DNA of 20,817 bases from Oscillospiraceae bacterium (lineage in GTDB: Bacteria; Bacillota; Clostridia; Oscillospirales; Ruminococcaceae), in contig SVMQ01000008.1 in assembly GCA_015067375.1 (NCBI GenBank), forward strand, positions 1 through 20,817, given 5' to 3'. The notes under the pieces were generated by a model. That model worked only from the letters and a program-made list of their open reading frames with translations, made no database searches and was not told the origin of the DNA. Shown here piece by piece: positions 1-8,130 of the stretch; positions within the stretch are counted from its first letter, which is position 1, and each line of letters begins with the position of its first letter. A program made the position numbers and the translations under genes.

Positions 1-10
1 CTTCCGATCT
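1..10. other. Probable Illumina adapter remnant at contig end
   Basis: The first ten bases, CTTCCGATCT, are identical to the 3' end of the standard Illumina TruSeq adapter. Read in the frame of the gene that follows they give Phe-Arg-Ser, where the GH5 family (and the paralogue just downstream, at residues 81-84) has Trp-Gly-Asn-Pro. Family-like sequence (Glu-Thr-Thr-Pro-Asp-Ile-Ile) resumes exactly at base 11. This is most simply untrimmed adapter joined to genomic DNA, not biology. Confidence 0.85.
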
Positions 11-961
11 GAGACCACGCCCGATATCATTCAGGCTGTCAAGGACGCAGGCTTCAACGCAGTGCGTATCCCAGTAACGTGGGAGGGTCACATGGATGAG
101 AATTACAACATAGACCCCGAATGGATGGCGCGCGTTAAGGAAGTCGTAAACTACGCTTACGACATAGATATGTATGTCATCCTGAATATGCACCACGAAG
201 AATGGCAATGTCCCTATGCCGACAAGCAGGACGCTATCGCTGAGCAGCTCAAGGCTTGCTGGACGCAGATAGCCGAGGAATTCAAAGGCTATGACGAGCG
301 CCTCATCTTCGAGGGCATGAACGAGCCGCGTTGGAAAGGCACCGAATGGGAGTGGAACGGCGGCAACGACGAGGGCAGAGCCGTTGTAAACTACCTCAAT
401 AATGTTTTCGTCGACGCAGTAAGAGCAACAGGCGGCAACAACCAGTACCGCTTCCTTATGATCTGCCCCTACGCAGCAAACAGCGGTGAGCCTGCACTCT
501 CCGCACTTGAAATAAAAGACCCCGAGCGCACCATCGTTTCGGTACACGCGTACATTCCCTACAGCTTTGCACTGGCTGATGACGGCGGCGCAAGATGGGT
601 AGAAACAAAGGCTGTCAGCACACAGGAGATCGACACCCTCGCGGATGTTCTCAACAGACTTTTCGTAAGCAAGGGCATCGCAGTCATCATAGGAGAAACA
701 GGCGCACGCTTACGCTATGTAGACGAGAAGAACGACGCAGGCGAAACGATCACAGTAGCAAACGATGAATATCGTGCCGCATGGGCTGAGTATTTCTTCG
801 GCACATTCAAGGCGATGGGCATCCCCGCTTTCTGGTGGGACAACGGCGCATTCCTCAGCGGCGAAACATTCGGTCTGCTGAAGCGCGGCGCTCTCTACGG
901 CAACGAATGGAAGAATCCCCGTGTAGTCGAGGGCATCATGAAAGGCGCAGGTGTACAGTAA
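11..961 (+). CDS. GH5 endoglucanase-type glycoside hydrolase, 5'-truncated
   Basis: This is a retaining beta-glycanase of glycoside hydrolase family 5, most like subfamily 4 (endo-beta-1,4-glucanase, xyloglucanase or lichenase). The N-terminus, including any signal peptide and the Trp-Asn-Leu-Gly-Asn strand, lies off the contig. About 316 residues remain. Visible motifs are FNAVRIPVTW (56-85), the His-His pair of MHHEEW, the acid/base Glu in FEGMNEP (codon 323-325), VHAYIPYSF, and the nucleophile Glu in IIGETGA (codon 695-697), then WWDNGAF near the C-terminus. The protein stops right after the catalytic barrel, with no dockerin or carbohydrate-binding module. Compared with the next gene it has about ten extra residues in the loop after the nucleophile. 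Its TAA overlaps the ATG of the next gene, so the two are probably co-translated. The apparent GTG start at 62 is only an internal Val codon. Substrate cannot be read from sequence. Confidence 0.9.
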   Translation, partial: ETTPDIIQAVKDAGFNAVRIPVTWEGHMDENYNIDPEWMARVKEVVNYAYDIDMYVILNMHHEEWQCPYADKQDAIAEQLKACWTQIAEEFKGYDERLIFEGMNEPRWKGTEWEWNGGNDEGRAVVNYLNNVFVDAVRATGGNNQYRFLMICPYAANSGEPALSALEIKDPERTIVSVHAYIPYSFALADDGGARWVETKAVSTQEIDTLADVLNRLFVSKGIAVIIGETGARLRYVDEKNDAGETITVANDEYRAAWAEYFFGTFKAMGIPAFWWDNGAFLSGETFGLLKRGALYGNEWKNPRVVEGIMKGAGVQ

Positions 962-2118
962 TGAGCAGTTTTGTAACCAAACTTACCGCGGTGCTGACCG
1001 CATTATCCATGCTTGCAACAGGCGGAAGCTCCTTGAGCGAGCTTGACGCGCTTAAAAACGGCAGCAGCAACGATGATGCCTCCATTTCGACCGAGATAGG
1101 AATGTCACCTGTAGACCTCTGTGAGGACATAACCATCGGCTGGAATCTCGGAAACACTCTCGATGCAACCTCAGGCAGCGGACTGAACTCCGAAACCAGC
1201 TGGGGCAACCCCAAAGCCACCGAAGAGCTTATCCTCGCTGTAAAAAAAGCAGGCTTCAACGCGGTGCGCGTCCCCACGACATGGTACAACCACATGGACA
1301 GCAATTACAATGTTGACGAGGAATGGATGGACAGAGTGCAGGAGGTCGTTGACTACGTCTACGATAACGATATGTACGTCATCCTGAACGTCCATCACGA
1401 AAACTGGAACTTCTCCTCTTATGACAATCAGAAGAACGCCGAAAAGATCACCAAGAAGCTGTGGAAGCAGATCGCTACACGTTTCAAGGATTATGACCAG
1501 CGCCTTATATTCGAGGGCATGAATGAGCCGCGAATGAGCGGAACTCAGTGGGAATGGAACGGCGGCAATCGTGAGGGTTGGGATGTAGTCAACAGCTTCA
1601 ACCAGACCTTTGTAGATACCGTAAGAGCCACAGGCGGCAACAATGCAAAACGCTGCCTTATGATACCCTCCTACGCTGCCAACATCGGCGCATTTGAAAA
1701 GGGCTTCGTAATCCCCGATGACGATTATATCATCGTTTCCATCCACGCATATACCCCCTACAACTTCGCCATGAACACAGGCGGCGGCGCTACCGACTAC
1801 TTCGACCCCAACAATTCGAGCCACACGAATGAGCTTACATGGATGTCCAAGCTGCTGTATGACAAGTGCATCAGCAAGGGTGTGGGAGTTATAATCGGCG
1901 AGTGCGGCGCTACCGACAAGGGCAACCTTGACCAGCGAATCAACTGGGCGGAATATTTCCCCGCTGTGTTCGGACAGTACGGAATTCCCGTGTTCCTCTG
2001 GGACAACGGCGCGTTCGGAACAGGCAACGAGAAATACGGACTTATAGACCGCAGCAGCTGCGAATGGAAATACCCCACATACATCAAAGCACTGGTAAAA
2101 GCAGCTAAAAATTCATAA
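961..2118 (+). CDS. Secreted GH5 endoglucanase-type glycoside hydrolase
   Basis: This is a 385-residue single-domain GH5 enzyme, best matching subfamily 4, predicted to cleave beta-1,4-glucan or xyloglucan outside the cell. The start is the ATG at 961, which shares its A with the TAA of the upstream gene; an earlier in-frame start would lie inside that gene and remove the signal peptide from the terminus. Residues 1-25 are signal-peptide-like: one Lys at 7, then a hydrophobic run. A Ser/Asn/Asp linker follows to about 45. Motifs are WNLGNTLDA (61-69), WGNP (81-84), FNAVRVPTTW (99-108), His145-His146, FEGMNEP with acid/base Glu189, SIHAYTPYNF (260-269), IIGECGA with nucleophile Glu314, and LWDNGAFGTG (346-355). 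It has no dockerin or binding module, so it looks like a free enzyme. The Shine-Dalgarno site is weak, which suggests translational coupling. It is clearly a paralogue of the upstream gene. Confidence 0.93.
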   Translation: MSSFVTKLTAVLTALSMLATGGSSLSELDALKNGSSNDDASISTEIGMSPVDLCEDITIGWNLGNTLDATSGSGLNSETSWGNPKATEELILAVKKAGFNAVRVPTTWYNHMDSNYNVDEEWMDRVQEVVDYVYDNDMYVILNVHHENWNFSSYDNQKNAEKITKKLWKQIATRFKDYDQRLIFEGMNEPRMSGTQWEWNGGNREGWDVVNSFNQTFVDTVRATGGNNAKRCLMIPSYAANIGAFEKGFVIPDDDYIIVSIHAYTPYNFAMNTGGGATDYFDPNNSSHTNELTWMSKLLYDKCISKGVGVIIGECGATDKGNLDQRINWAEYFPAVFGQYGIPVFLWDNGAFGTGNEKYGLIDRSSCEWKYPTYIKALVKAAKNS

Positions 2119-2125
2119 TCAACAG

Positions 2126-2149
2126 ATCCTGCGGAGCGATCCGCAGGAT
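2126..2149 (+). terminator. Stem-loop after the GH5 pair, likely terminator
   Basis: A perfect 10-bp stem, ATCCTGCGGA paired with TCCGCAGGAT, closes a GCGA (GNRA-type) tetraloop. Two more weak pairs can form outside (G-U, A-U). Only three T residues follow before a C, so the T-tract is short. It starts 8 bases after the GH5 stop and lies 33 bases before sbcD, which fits an intrinsic terminator or mRNA 3'-end protector for the GH5 operon. Confidence 0.65.
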
Positions 2150-2182
2150 TTCGGCGTATAGACGAGACAGAAAAGGAGCGCA

Positions 2183-3292
2183 ATGAGATTTTTTCATATT
2201 GGCGATCTGCACATAGGCAGGCAGCTCAACGGTGCAGACCTTACAGACGATCTGCGTCATATTCTTTTCACGCAGATACTGGGCAGTGCTTATCAGCAGT
2301 ACAAGCCTGACGGACTTATAATAGCAGGCGACATCTACGACAAGGCTTCGCCCTCTGCCGAGGGGGTTGCGATGTTTGACGAGTTCCTGTCGCGCGCCGC
2401 GGAGCTGGGGCTGCCTGTTTATGCAATAAGCGGAAATCACGACAGCGCACAGCGCGTAAGCTACGGCAGAAAGCTGTTCTCCGCAAGCGGAGTACACATC
2501 AGCGAGCCGTTTTCCGCTGACACTCCCGTCACCGTGCTGTCAGCAGGCAGCATCGACATTGCACTGCTGCCTTTCTTCTCCAGCGAGACCGCAGCCGCCG
2601 CATTCCCCGATGATGGGATAGAGAACATGACATCCGCACTGAAAGCTGTGTTCCGTCATGCTCAGATACCGCGTGAGGGAAGGTCCTGCCTGCTCGTGGC
2701 GCATCTGTCCGCTGGAAGCGAAAAGGCATCCCCGATAGGCAGCCTTGAATCCACAGACTACCGTGTTTTCGAGCCGTTTGCATATACCGCACTGGGGCAT
2801 TTCCACACGCCATTCAACGTTGGCGGCCCGACCGTGCGCTACTGCGGCTCGCCGCTGTGCTTTTCGCTCAAAGAGGCACGCTCGCCACAGAAGTATATCG
2901 ACATCATCGACATCTCGGCAAACGGCGAAGTGGATGTTATCAGCCACCCGATACAGCCGCTTCGCGGAGTTCAGATACTGGAGGACAGCTTCGATACACT
3001 GCTGTCAGATAAATACTCACCGACAGACGACTACGTTTTCATCGCCGTAAAAGGCAGCAACGCAGAATCCGACGCAGCACGTCGACTGCTGATAAAATTC
3101 CCGAACTGCGTAAGCATAAAATACGACGAGCATCATTCACAAGCAAGCAAGACCGAGGAATATACAAAGCTGGACTTCGACGAGCTTTTCAGCGGCTTCT
3201 TTCAGCTTGCTATGGGCGAAACGATAGAACCTGAGCTGCTCAGGACCGCAAGAGCGCTCTTTGAACAAACAGAAAGGGGCATCAAAGCATGA
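2183..3292 (+). CDS. sbcD: Exonuclease SbcCD, nuclease subunit SbcD
   Basis: This is the Mre11-type metallophosphoesterase subunit of the SbcCD double-strand-break end-processing nuclease. It is a Mn2+-dependent 3'-5' exonuclease and hairpin endonuclease acting on chromosomal DNA. The 369 residues are slightly short of the usual 380-410. The metal ligands are all present: Asp8 and His10 in GDLHIG, Asp50 in AGDIYD, Asn85-His86 in SGNHD, His174 in VAHL, and His206 and His208 in GHFH. The capping-domain marker CGSPLCFSLKE begins at 221. The ATG at 2183 follows an AAAAGGAG site at normal spacing. The stop overlaps the sbcC start (ATGA), the classic coupled sbcDC arrangement. It sits just after the GH5 terminator; no convincing promoter is visible in the 64-base gap. 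Confidence 0.95.
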   Translation: MRFFHIGDLHIGRQLNGADLTDDLRHILFTQILGSAYQQYKPDGLIIAGDIYDKASPSAEGVAMFDEFLSRAAELGLPVYAISGNHDSAQRVSYGRKLFSASGVHISEPFSADTPVTVLSAGSIDIALLPFFSSETAAAAFPDDGIENMTSALKAVFRHAQIPREGRSCLLVAHLSAGSEKASPIGSLESTDYRVFEPFAYTALGHFHTPFNVGGPTVRYCGSPLCFSLKEARSPQKYIDIIDISANGEVDVISHPIQPLRGVQILEDSFDTLLSDKYSPTDDYVFIAVKGSNAESDAARRLLIKFPNCVSIKYDEHHSQASKTEEYTKLDFDELFSGFFQLAMGETIEPELLRTARALFEQTERGIKA

Positions 3293-6200
3293 TAATCGAA
3301 AAGCTTACCCTTTCCGCATTCGGCCCGTATGCAGGTGCCGAAACAGTTGACTTCACCCCGTACATGGGCAAGGTATTCCTTATCACTGGAGATACCGGCG
3401 CAGGCAAGACCACGATATTCGACGGCATCACCTACGCGCTCTTTGGCAAGACCAGCGGCTCAGTGCGTGACGAAAAGTCGCTTCGCAGTCAGCACTCCGA
3501 CCCCAAGACCAAAAGCTACGCAGAGCTTGTTTTTAAAGTGGGCGAGCGCACCTACACCGCCTACCGCGCTACCGAATGCAAAAAACGCTCCGACCACCGC
3601 CTGTCTGATGATGTCGGCGGATACTGGGAGCTTAACAGCGAGATAGAAGCCAAGATATACGAGATAACAGGCTTCGATTATGACTCTTTCTGCCGCGTTT
3701 CAATGCTGGCGCAGGGCGAGTTTGACAAGTTTCTCAGGCTCAGATCCTCAGAAAGAGAAAAGACCCTGCGAAAGCTTTTCGGCACAGAGCAATACGAGCG
3801 CTTCACTTCCCTGCTCAAAGACAGGAACGATGCCCTTAATGCAGAGCTTGCTACACTTCGCCGCGACTTCGACAGAGAGCTTGACGGCGAAGAGCTTGAC
3901 GACCTGCCCGAGGAGCAGCGCTGCCTTGCAGAGGGCGACAAGGTGCTTTCCATATTGCAGCAGAAAAAGCAGAGCGCATCCGAACTCAGGAACAAAGCCG
4001 CTGAGCAGGTCAAGCGTCTTGATAAGAATATCTCCGCGCTTGCCGCGCAGATAGTGGAAGCGCAAAAACATAACACCGCAATAGACGAGCACGCTACGGC
4101 ATTGAAGCAGCTCTCTGACCTCTCCGAGAAGCAGGACGAGAACGACGCGCTAAAGCAGCGCCTTCTCCGTCTTAGCGCGGCAGCTGAGCTGAAGCCTCAA
4201 TACGACCGCACTCTTGATATACGCGCAAAAAGCGCGGAGCTTTCGACTGCTCTCACAGCAGCAGAAAACGCGCTCGAGAAAGCACAGGCGTCAAAGAGCC
4301 TCGCGCTGCAAGAAAAAGAGCAGGCAGACTGCCTTCGCCCACAGACCGCAAAGCTCGCAGGCGACATAGCTGTGCTAAAGGAGCTGCTGCCGAAATACGA
4401 CGAAGCAGAGCAAGCAAAACAGGAAGCCGCCGCGCTGCTCCCCAAAAAGGAAAACACCGCGCGCCGCATCGAAGATAACACCGAAGCAAAAGACCGCATA
4501 AAGCAACAGCTTTCCGAGCTGTCTGAAAAGCTGACACAGACCGAAAAGACCGCAGCACAGCTCGACATACTGAACGAGCGTTATACTTCATCTGAGAAAA
4601 GGCTTACTGATGCCGAGTCGCTGCAGGATAAGCAGGATGTAAGCACTCAGACTATGCAGGAGCTTAACGAAGCCACCGACGCTCACACGATCGCTGCAGA
4701 AAGCTGTGACAGCGCCGAGCAGGCATATCACAAGACCGCCGCGGAGTATCATCTGAACGCAGCCGCGCTGCTCGCGCAGAAGCTGAGAGAGCATCCCGAG
4801 CTGCCCTGCCCCGTGTGCGGCTCGACCGAGCACAAGCAGCTTGCCGAGGCTTGCGGCAGCGCGCCCTCGCAAAAGGAGCTGGAGGCTGCCGAAAAGCAAT
4901 GGAAAAAGCAAATGAAGCTGCTGAAAAGCGCCGAAAAGGAGCTTAACTCTATCAAAGCGCAGTACATGGGATGCCGCGCAAAGGCAGAGGATAAATATTA
5001 CACGCTGTTCGGTGAAAAACTACCTGAAAAGAACGCGCCGCAGAACATTTCCGATATGATAAGCGAAATAAACACGCAGCTTGCGCAGATAGAAACCGAG
5101 CTTGTTTCGGCAAAGAACGCTGCCGTGCTGATACCGCAGATCAAAGCGGAAATAACCAAGGCACAGGATGAAGCCGCACGGCTCGAAAAGCTTGCGCAGC
5201 AGCTCGAAGCAGACCTGTCGCAGCTGAACGCAGACTATGCCGCAAAATGCGCAGTAGCCGAGGAAAAGGCAGCCGCTCTAAACGGCACACGCGATGAAAC
5301 GCTGCAGCGCATCGAAGCACTGCAAACAGAACACGACAACATCGAAAAGCGCATCTCAGACGCAGCAGAAGCCTTGTCCGCTGCCGAAAAGCTGTATACC
5401 GCTTGTATATCTGAAGAAAGCTCACTGAAAGCTCAGCTTACTGACCTCGAAAAGCAGCTTGCCGCTGCAAATGCGGAGCTTGATACACTGCTTTCAGATA
5501 ATGAATTTGCCGACGAGGATGAGCTTGCCGCTCACTTCACCGACAGGTCAGAGCGCGACCGCATACAAGCGCAGTTGGACAGCTATTCGCACAGCCTTTC
5601 AGAAGCCAAAACAAGACTTGCGGTGTGCGAGGAAAAATTGCCTGCCGACCGCACAAAAAAAGATATCGAAGCTCTGCAGCAAAGCACTGCAGCACTTGAG
5701 GATGAGCGCCGTCAGCACCGCGCCTCTGAAAGCGCAGCGCTGTCCGAGCTTGAGCGCCTGACCGCAAAGCTTGCGCGTCTGGAAACGCTGCTTGGCGAAA
5801 GCTCTGACAAAGCAAGACAGGCGTCAGAGATGTCAAGGCTGTACCGCGCCGCGGCAGGTCAGGGCGTGAACAAGATAAGCTTCGAGCGCTACATTCAGGG
5901 ACAGCTCTTCGACCGCGTGCTTGACCGCGCAAACGAACGACTTTATCACATGAGCGACGGGCGTTACCGCTTCGACAGACGTCTTGTCAACGAAAACGCG
6001 CGTTCTACCGCAGGACTTGACATAAACATCATCGACAACAATATCGGCTCAGGCCATGCGCGTGATGTATCTACATTGTCGGGCGGCGAGAGATTTCTCG
6101 CATCCTTTGCGCTGGCGATAGGACTGTCGGACTTCGCACTAGAACAGGGACACAGCCGCCGCTCTGACGTACTTTTCGTGGACGAGGGCTTCTCAGCGCT

Positions 6201-6360
6201 GGACGATAATACATTCGAACTGGCACTGGAGGTCATAAACAAGATCTCCGACAGCAGCCGCATGGTCGGTATCGTATCTCATGTAAACGAGATAAGACAG
6301 CGCTTCCCCGACCGCAGGATATTCATCCGCAAGGGACGGAACGGAAGCCATATAGAATAA
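3289..6360 (+). CDS. sbcC: Exonuclease SbcCD, ATPase subunit SbcC
   Basis: This is the Rad50-like SMC-family ATPase partner of SbcD; it binds DNA ends and bridges them through a zinc hook. At 1023 residues it has normal SbcC length. The Walker A motif GDTGAGKT is at 34-41 in the N-terminal lobe. Long Ala/Glu/Lys/Leu-rich coiled coils run from about 180 to 500 and 520 to 840. The zinc hook CPVC is at 507-510 at the coil apex. In the C-terminal lobe the ABC signature LSGGE is at 930-934, the Walker B ends in Asp965-Glu966 (LFVDEGFSALDD), and the switch histidine is His998. The 4-base overlap with sbcD indicates translational coupling. The next gene starts 21 bases downstream, so readthrough into the ABC exporter pair is likely. 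Confidence 0.96.
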   Translation: MIIEKLTLSAFGPYAGAETVDFTPYMGKVFLITGDTGAGKTTIFDGITYALFGKTSGSVRDEKSLRSQHSDPKTKSYAELVFKVGERTYTAYRATECKKRSDHRLSDDVGGYWELNSEIEAKIYEITGFDYDSFCRVSMLAQGEFDKFLRLRSSEREKTLRKLFGTEQYERFTSLLKDRNDALNAELATLRRDFDRELDGEELDDLPEEQRCLAEGDKVLSILQQKKQSASELRNKAAEQVKRLDKNISALAAQIVEAQKHNTAIDEHATALKQLSDLSEKQDENDALKQRLLRLSAAAELKPQYDRTLDIRAKSAELSTALTAAENALEKAQASKSLALQEKEQADCLRPQTAKLAGDIAVLKELLPKYDEAEQAKQEAAALLPKKENTARRIEDNTEAKDRIKQQLSELSEKLTQTEKTAAQLDILNERYTSSEKRLTDAESLQDKQDVSTQTMQELNEATDAHTIAAESCDSAEQAYHKTAAEYHLNAAALLAQKLREHPELPCPVCGSTEHKQLAEACGSAPSQKELEAAEKQWKKQMKLLKSAEKELNSIKAQYMGCRAKAEDKYYTLFGEKLPEKNAPQNISDMISEINTQLAQIETELVSAKNAAVLIPQIKAEITKAQDEAARLEKLAQQLEADLSQLNADYAAKCAVAEEKAAALNGTRDETLQRIEALQTEHDNIEKRISDAAEALSAAEKLYTACISEESSLKAQLTDLEKQLAAANAELDTLLSDNEFADEDELAAHFTDRSERDRIQAQLDSYSHSLSEAKTRLAVCEEKLPADRTKKDIEALQQSTAALEDERRQHRASESAALSELERLTAKLARLETLLGESSDKARQASEMSRLYRAAAGQGVNKISFERYIQGQLFDRVLDRANERLYHMSDGRYRFDRRLVNENARSTAGLDINIIDNNIGSGHARDVSTLSGGERFLASFALAIGLSDFALEQGHSRRSDVLFVDEGFSALDDNTFELALEVINKISDSSRMVGIVSHVNEIRQRFPDRRIFIRKGRNGSHIE

Positions 6361-6381
6361 CATAATATCGGAGGAACACAA

Positions 6382-8127
6382 TTGCTAAGGCTTGCAAGAT
6401 ATCTTAAACATTTCAAGCTGCACGTTTCGCTGGGGCCTGCGTGCAAGCTTATCGAGGCCATATTTGAGCTTATAGTACCGCTCGTTATGGCAGACATAAT
6501 CGACAACGGAATACTCGCCGAAAAAGAGGATGTCATCTGGCAGGGCGGTGTGAAGCTGATCATTTTCGCAGTATGCGGTCTGTCATTCACGCTGGTGTGC
6601 CAGTATCTAGCGTCCGTCGCTTCGCAGGGAGTCGGCACACTGCTGCGCCGCGACCTTTACTCGCACATAAATTCGCTCTCCTACAAGGAGCTGGACAGGC
6701 TCGGCACACCTGCTCTGGTAACTCGCATCTCCAACGATGTCAATCAGGTGCAGACCGCCGTTGCGATGCTCATACGCCTTGTGATAAGAGCGCCGTTTCT
6801 CGTAATCGGCGCGACCGTAATGGCTATGACCATCGACCTTAAACTGTCGCTGATCTTTTTCGGCAGCATGGTCGCTATAATTGCGATAATGTACCCTGTC
6901 ATGACCGCTACGGTAAAGCTGTTCAAAAAGCAGCAGAAAAGCCTTGACGGAATCTCACGCATAACCCGCGAAAACCTCTCAGGTGTGAGAGTGGTACGCG
7001 CCTTCGCAAGGCAGGAGCACGAAAAGCAGCGCTTTGAAGAAAGCGCAGAGGAATACCGCGAATTCGCACTGAAAGCAGGCCGCGTGAATGCACTGCTCAA
7101 TCCTGCAATATTCGTTGTTGTGAACGTTGCATATCTGCTTATCGTATATTTCGGCGGCAGCATGGTATCGGTTGATGGATTGACTCAGGGTCAGGTCATC
7201 GCGCTCGTAAACTACATGACGCAGATATCGCTTGCACTGGTGGTAGTGGCTAACCTTGTGACTATCTTCACAAAGGCGGCAGCCTCCTCCCACCGCATCA
7301 ATGAGATATTCGACACAGAGCCAAGCGTTGTCGGAGCACAGACTATGCCGACGACCGACAATACCGCTCCCGCAATAGAATTCAGGGATGTCAGCTTCTC
7401 CTACCTCGACGGCGAGGGTGCGGAAAAGTCCCTTGAAAACATCAGCTTCACGCTCGGCAAGGGAGAGGTGCTTGGCATAATCGGCGGCACAGGCTCAGGC
7501 AAATCCACGCTGGTCAATCTGCTTGCGCGCTTCTACGATGCAACAGAGGGTAATGTACTGATAAACGGCGCTGATGTCAGGGACTATCCCGACAAGGTGC
7601 TGCGCAGGATAGTCGGCATCGTACCTCAGAAAACGGAGCTGCTCAGCGGCTCGCTGCGCGAAAATATGACCATGGGCAGGAACGACATAACAGACGACGC
7701 TGTATTTGCCGCCCTTGAAACAGCACAGGCAAAGGAATTCACAGATAAGCTCGACGGCGGCCTTGACGCGCGCGTGCTTCAAGGAGGAAAGAACTTCTCA
7801 GGCGGTCAGAAGCAGCGTCTTGCTATCGCGCGAGCTGTTGCAATGTCCCCTGAGATACTTATACTTGACGACAGCTCCAGTGCGCTCGACTACGCAACAG
7901 ATGCAGCGCTGCGAAAGGCGCTCAAAAAGCTCGATATGACCTGTGTTATCGTATCACAGCGTGCCAACAGTATCCGCCATGCCGACAAGATAATCGTGCT
8001 TGATGACGGTATCGCAGAGGGCATCGGCACTCATGCACAGCTGCTGCGCGAATGTGAGGTATACCGCGAGATATGCCTCACCCAGTACACCGAGCAGGAG
8101 CTTGAAGAACAGGAAAAGGAGGGATAA
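6382..8127 (+). CDS. ABC exporter half-transporter, degenerate-site subunit
   Basis: This 581-residue half-transporter has an N-terminal six-helix exporter domain (about 1-310) and a C-terminal ATPase domain (about 330-575), in the type IV (MsbA/BmrCD-like) fold. The start is a TTG at 6382 behind a strong GGAGGAA (6370-6376). Walker A GGTGSGKS ends at Lys374-Ser375, the Q-loop reads VPQ, and the signature FSGGQ (472-476) is canonical. Walker B, however, ends Asp496-Asp497 (LILDDSSSALD), so the catalytic Glu is Asp, and the switch His is replaced by Gln526 (IVSQR). These are the substitutions expected of the degenerate subunit in a heterodimeric exporter such as TM287/288 or BmrCD. The partner is the next gene, 3 bases away. 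Substrate is unknown; drugs, lipids or peptides are possible. Confidence 0.92.
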   Translation: MLRLARYLKHFKLHVSLGPACKLIEAIFELIVPLVMADIIDNGILAEKEDVIWQGGVKLIIFAVCGLSFTLVCQYLASVASQGVGTLLRRDLYSHINSLSYKELDRLGTPALVTRISNDVNQVQTAVAMLIRLVIRAPFLVIGATVMAMTIDLKLSLIFFGSMVAIIAIMYPVMTATVKLFKKQQKSLDGISRITRENLSGVRVVRAFARQEHEKQRFEESAEEYREFALKAGRVNALLNPAIFVVVNVAYLLIVYFGGSMVSVDGLTQGQVIALVNYMTQISLALVVVANLVTIFTKAAASSHRINEIFDTEPSVVGAQTMPTTDNTAPAIEFRDVSFSYLDGEGAEKSLENISFTLGKGEVLGIIGGTGSGKSTLVNLLARFYDATEGNVLINGADVRDYPDKVLRRIVGIVPQKTELLSGSLRENMTMGRNDITDDAVFAALETAQAKEFTDKLDGGLDARVLQGGKNFSGGQKQRLAIARAVAMSPEILILDDSSSALDYATDAALRKALKKLDMTCVIVSQRANSIRHADKIIVLDDGIAEGIGTHAQLLRECEVYREICLTQYTEQELEEQEKEG

Positions 8128-8130
8128 GCA

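Noticed and set aside
835..960. Longer start for the second GH5 gene, 42 codons upstream of 961.
   Set aside because: It would lie within the first GH5 gene, encode an Arg-rich stretch and bury the signal peptide.
900..1000. The two GH5 genes as one bifunctional gene split by a frameshift error.
   Set aside because: The second frame begins with ATG and a signal-peptide-like sequence exactly at the overlap, which fits separate genes. A sequencing error would not create that.
2150..2182. Possible -10 element (TATAGA near 2157) for sbcD.
   Set aside because: No -35-like sequence at suitable spacing was found, and the position is too close to the hairpin to be convincing.
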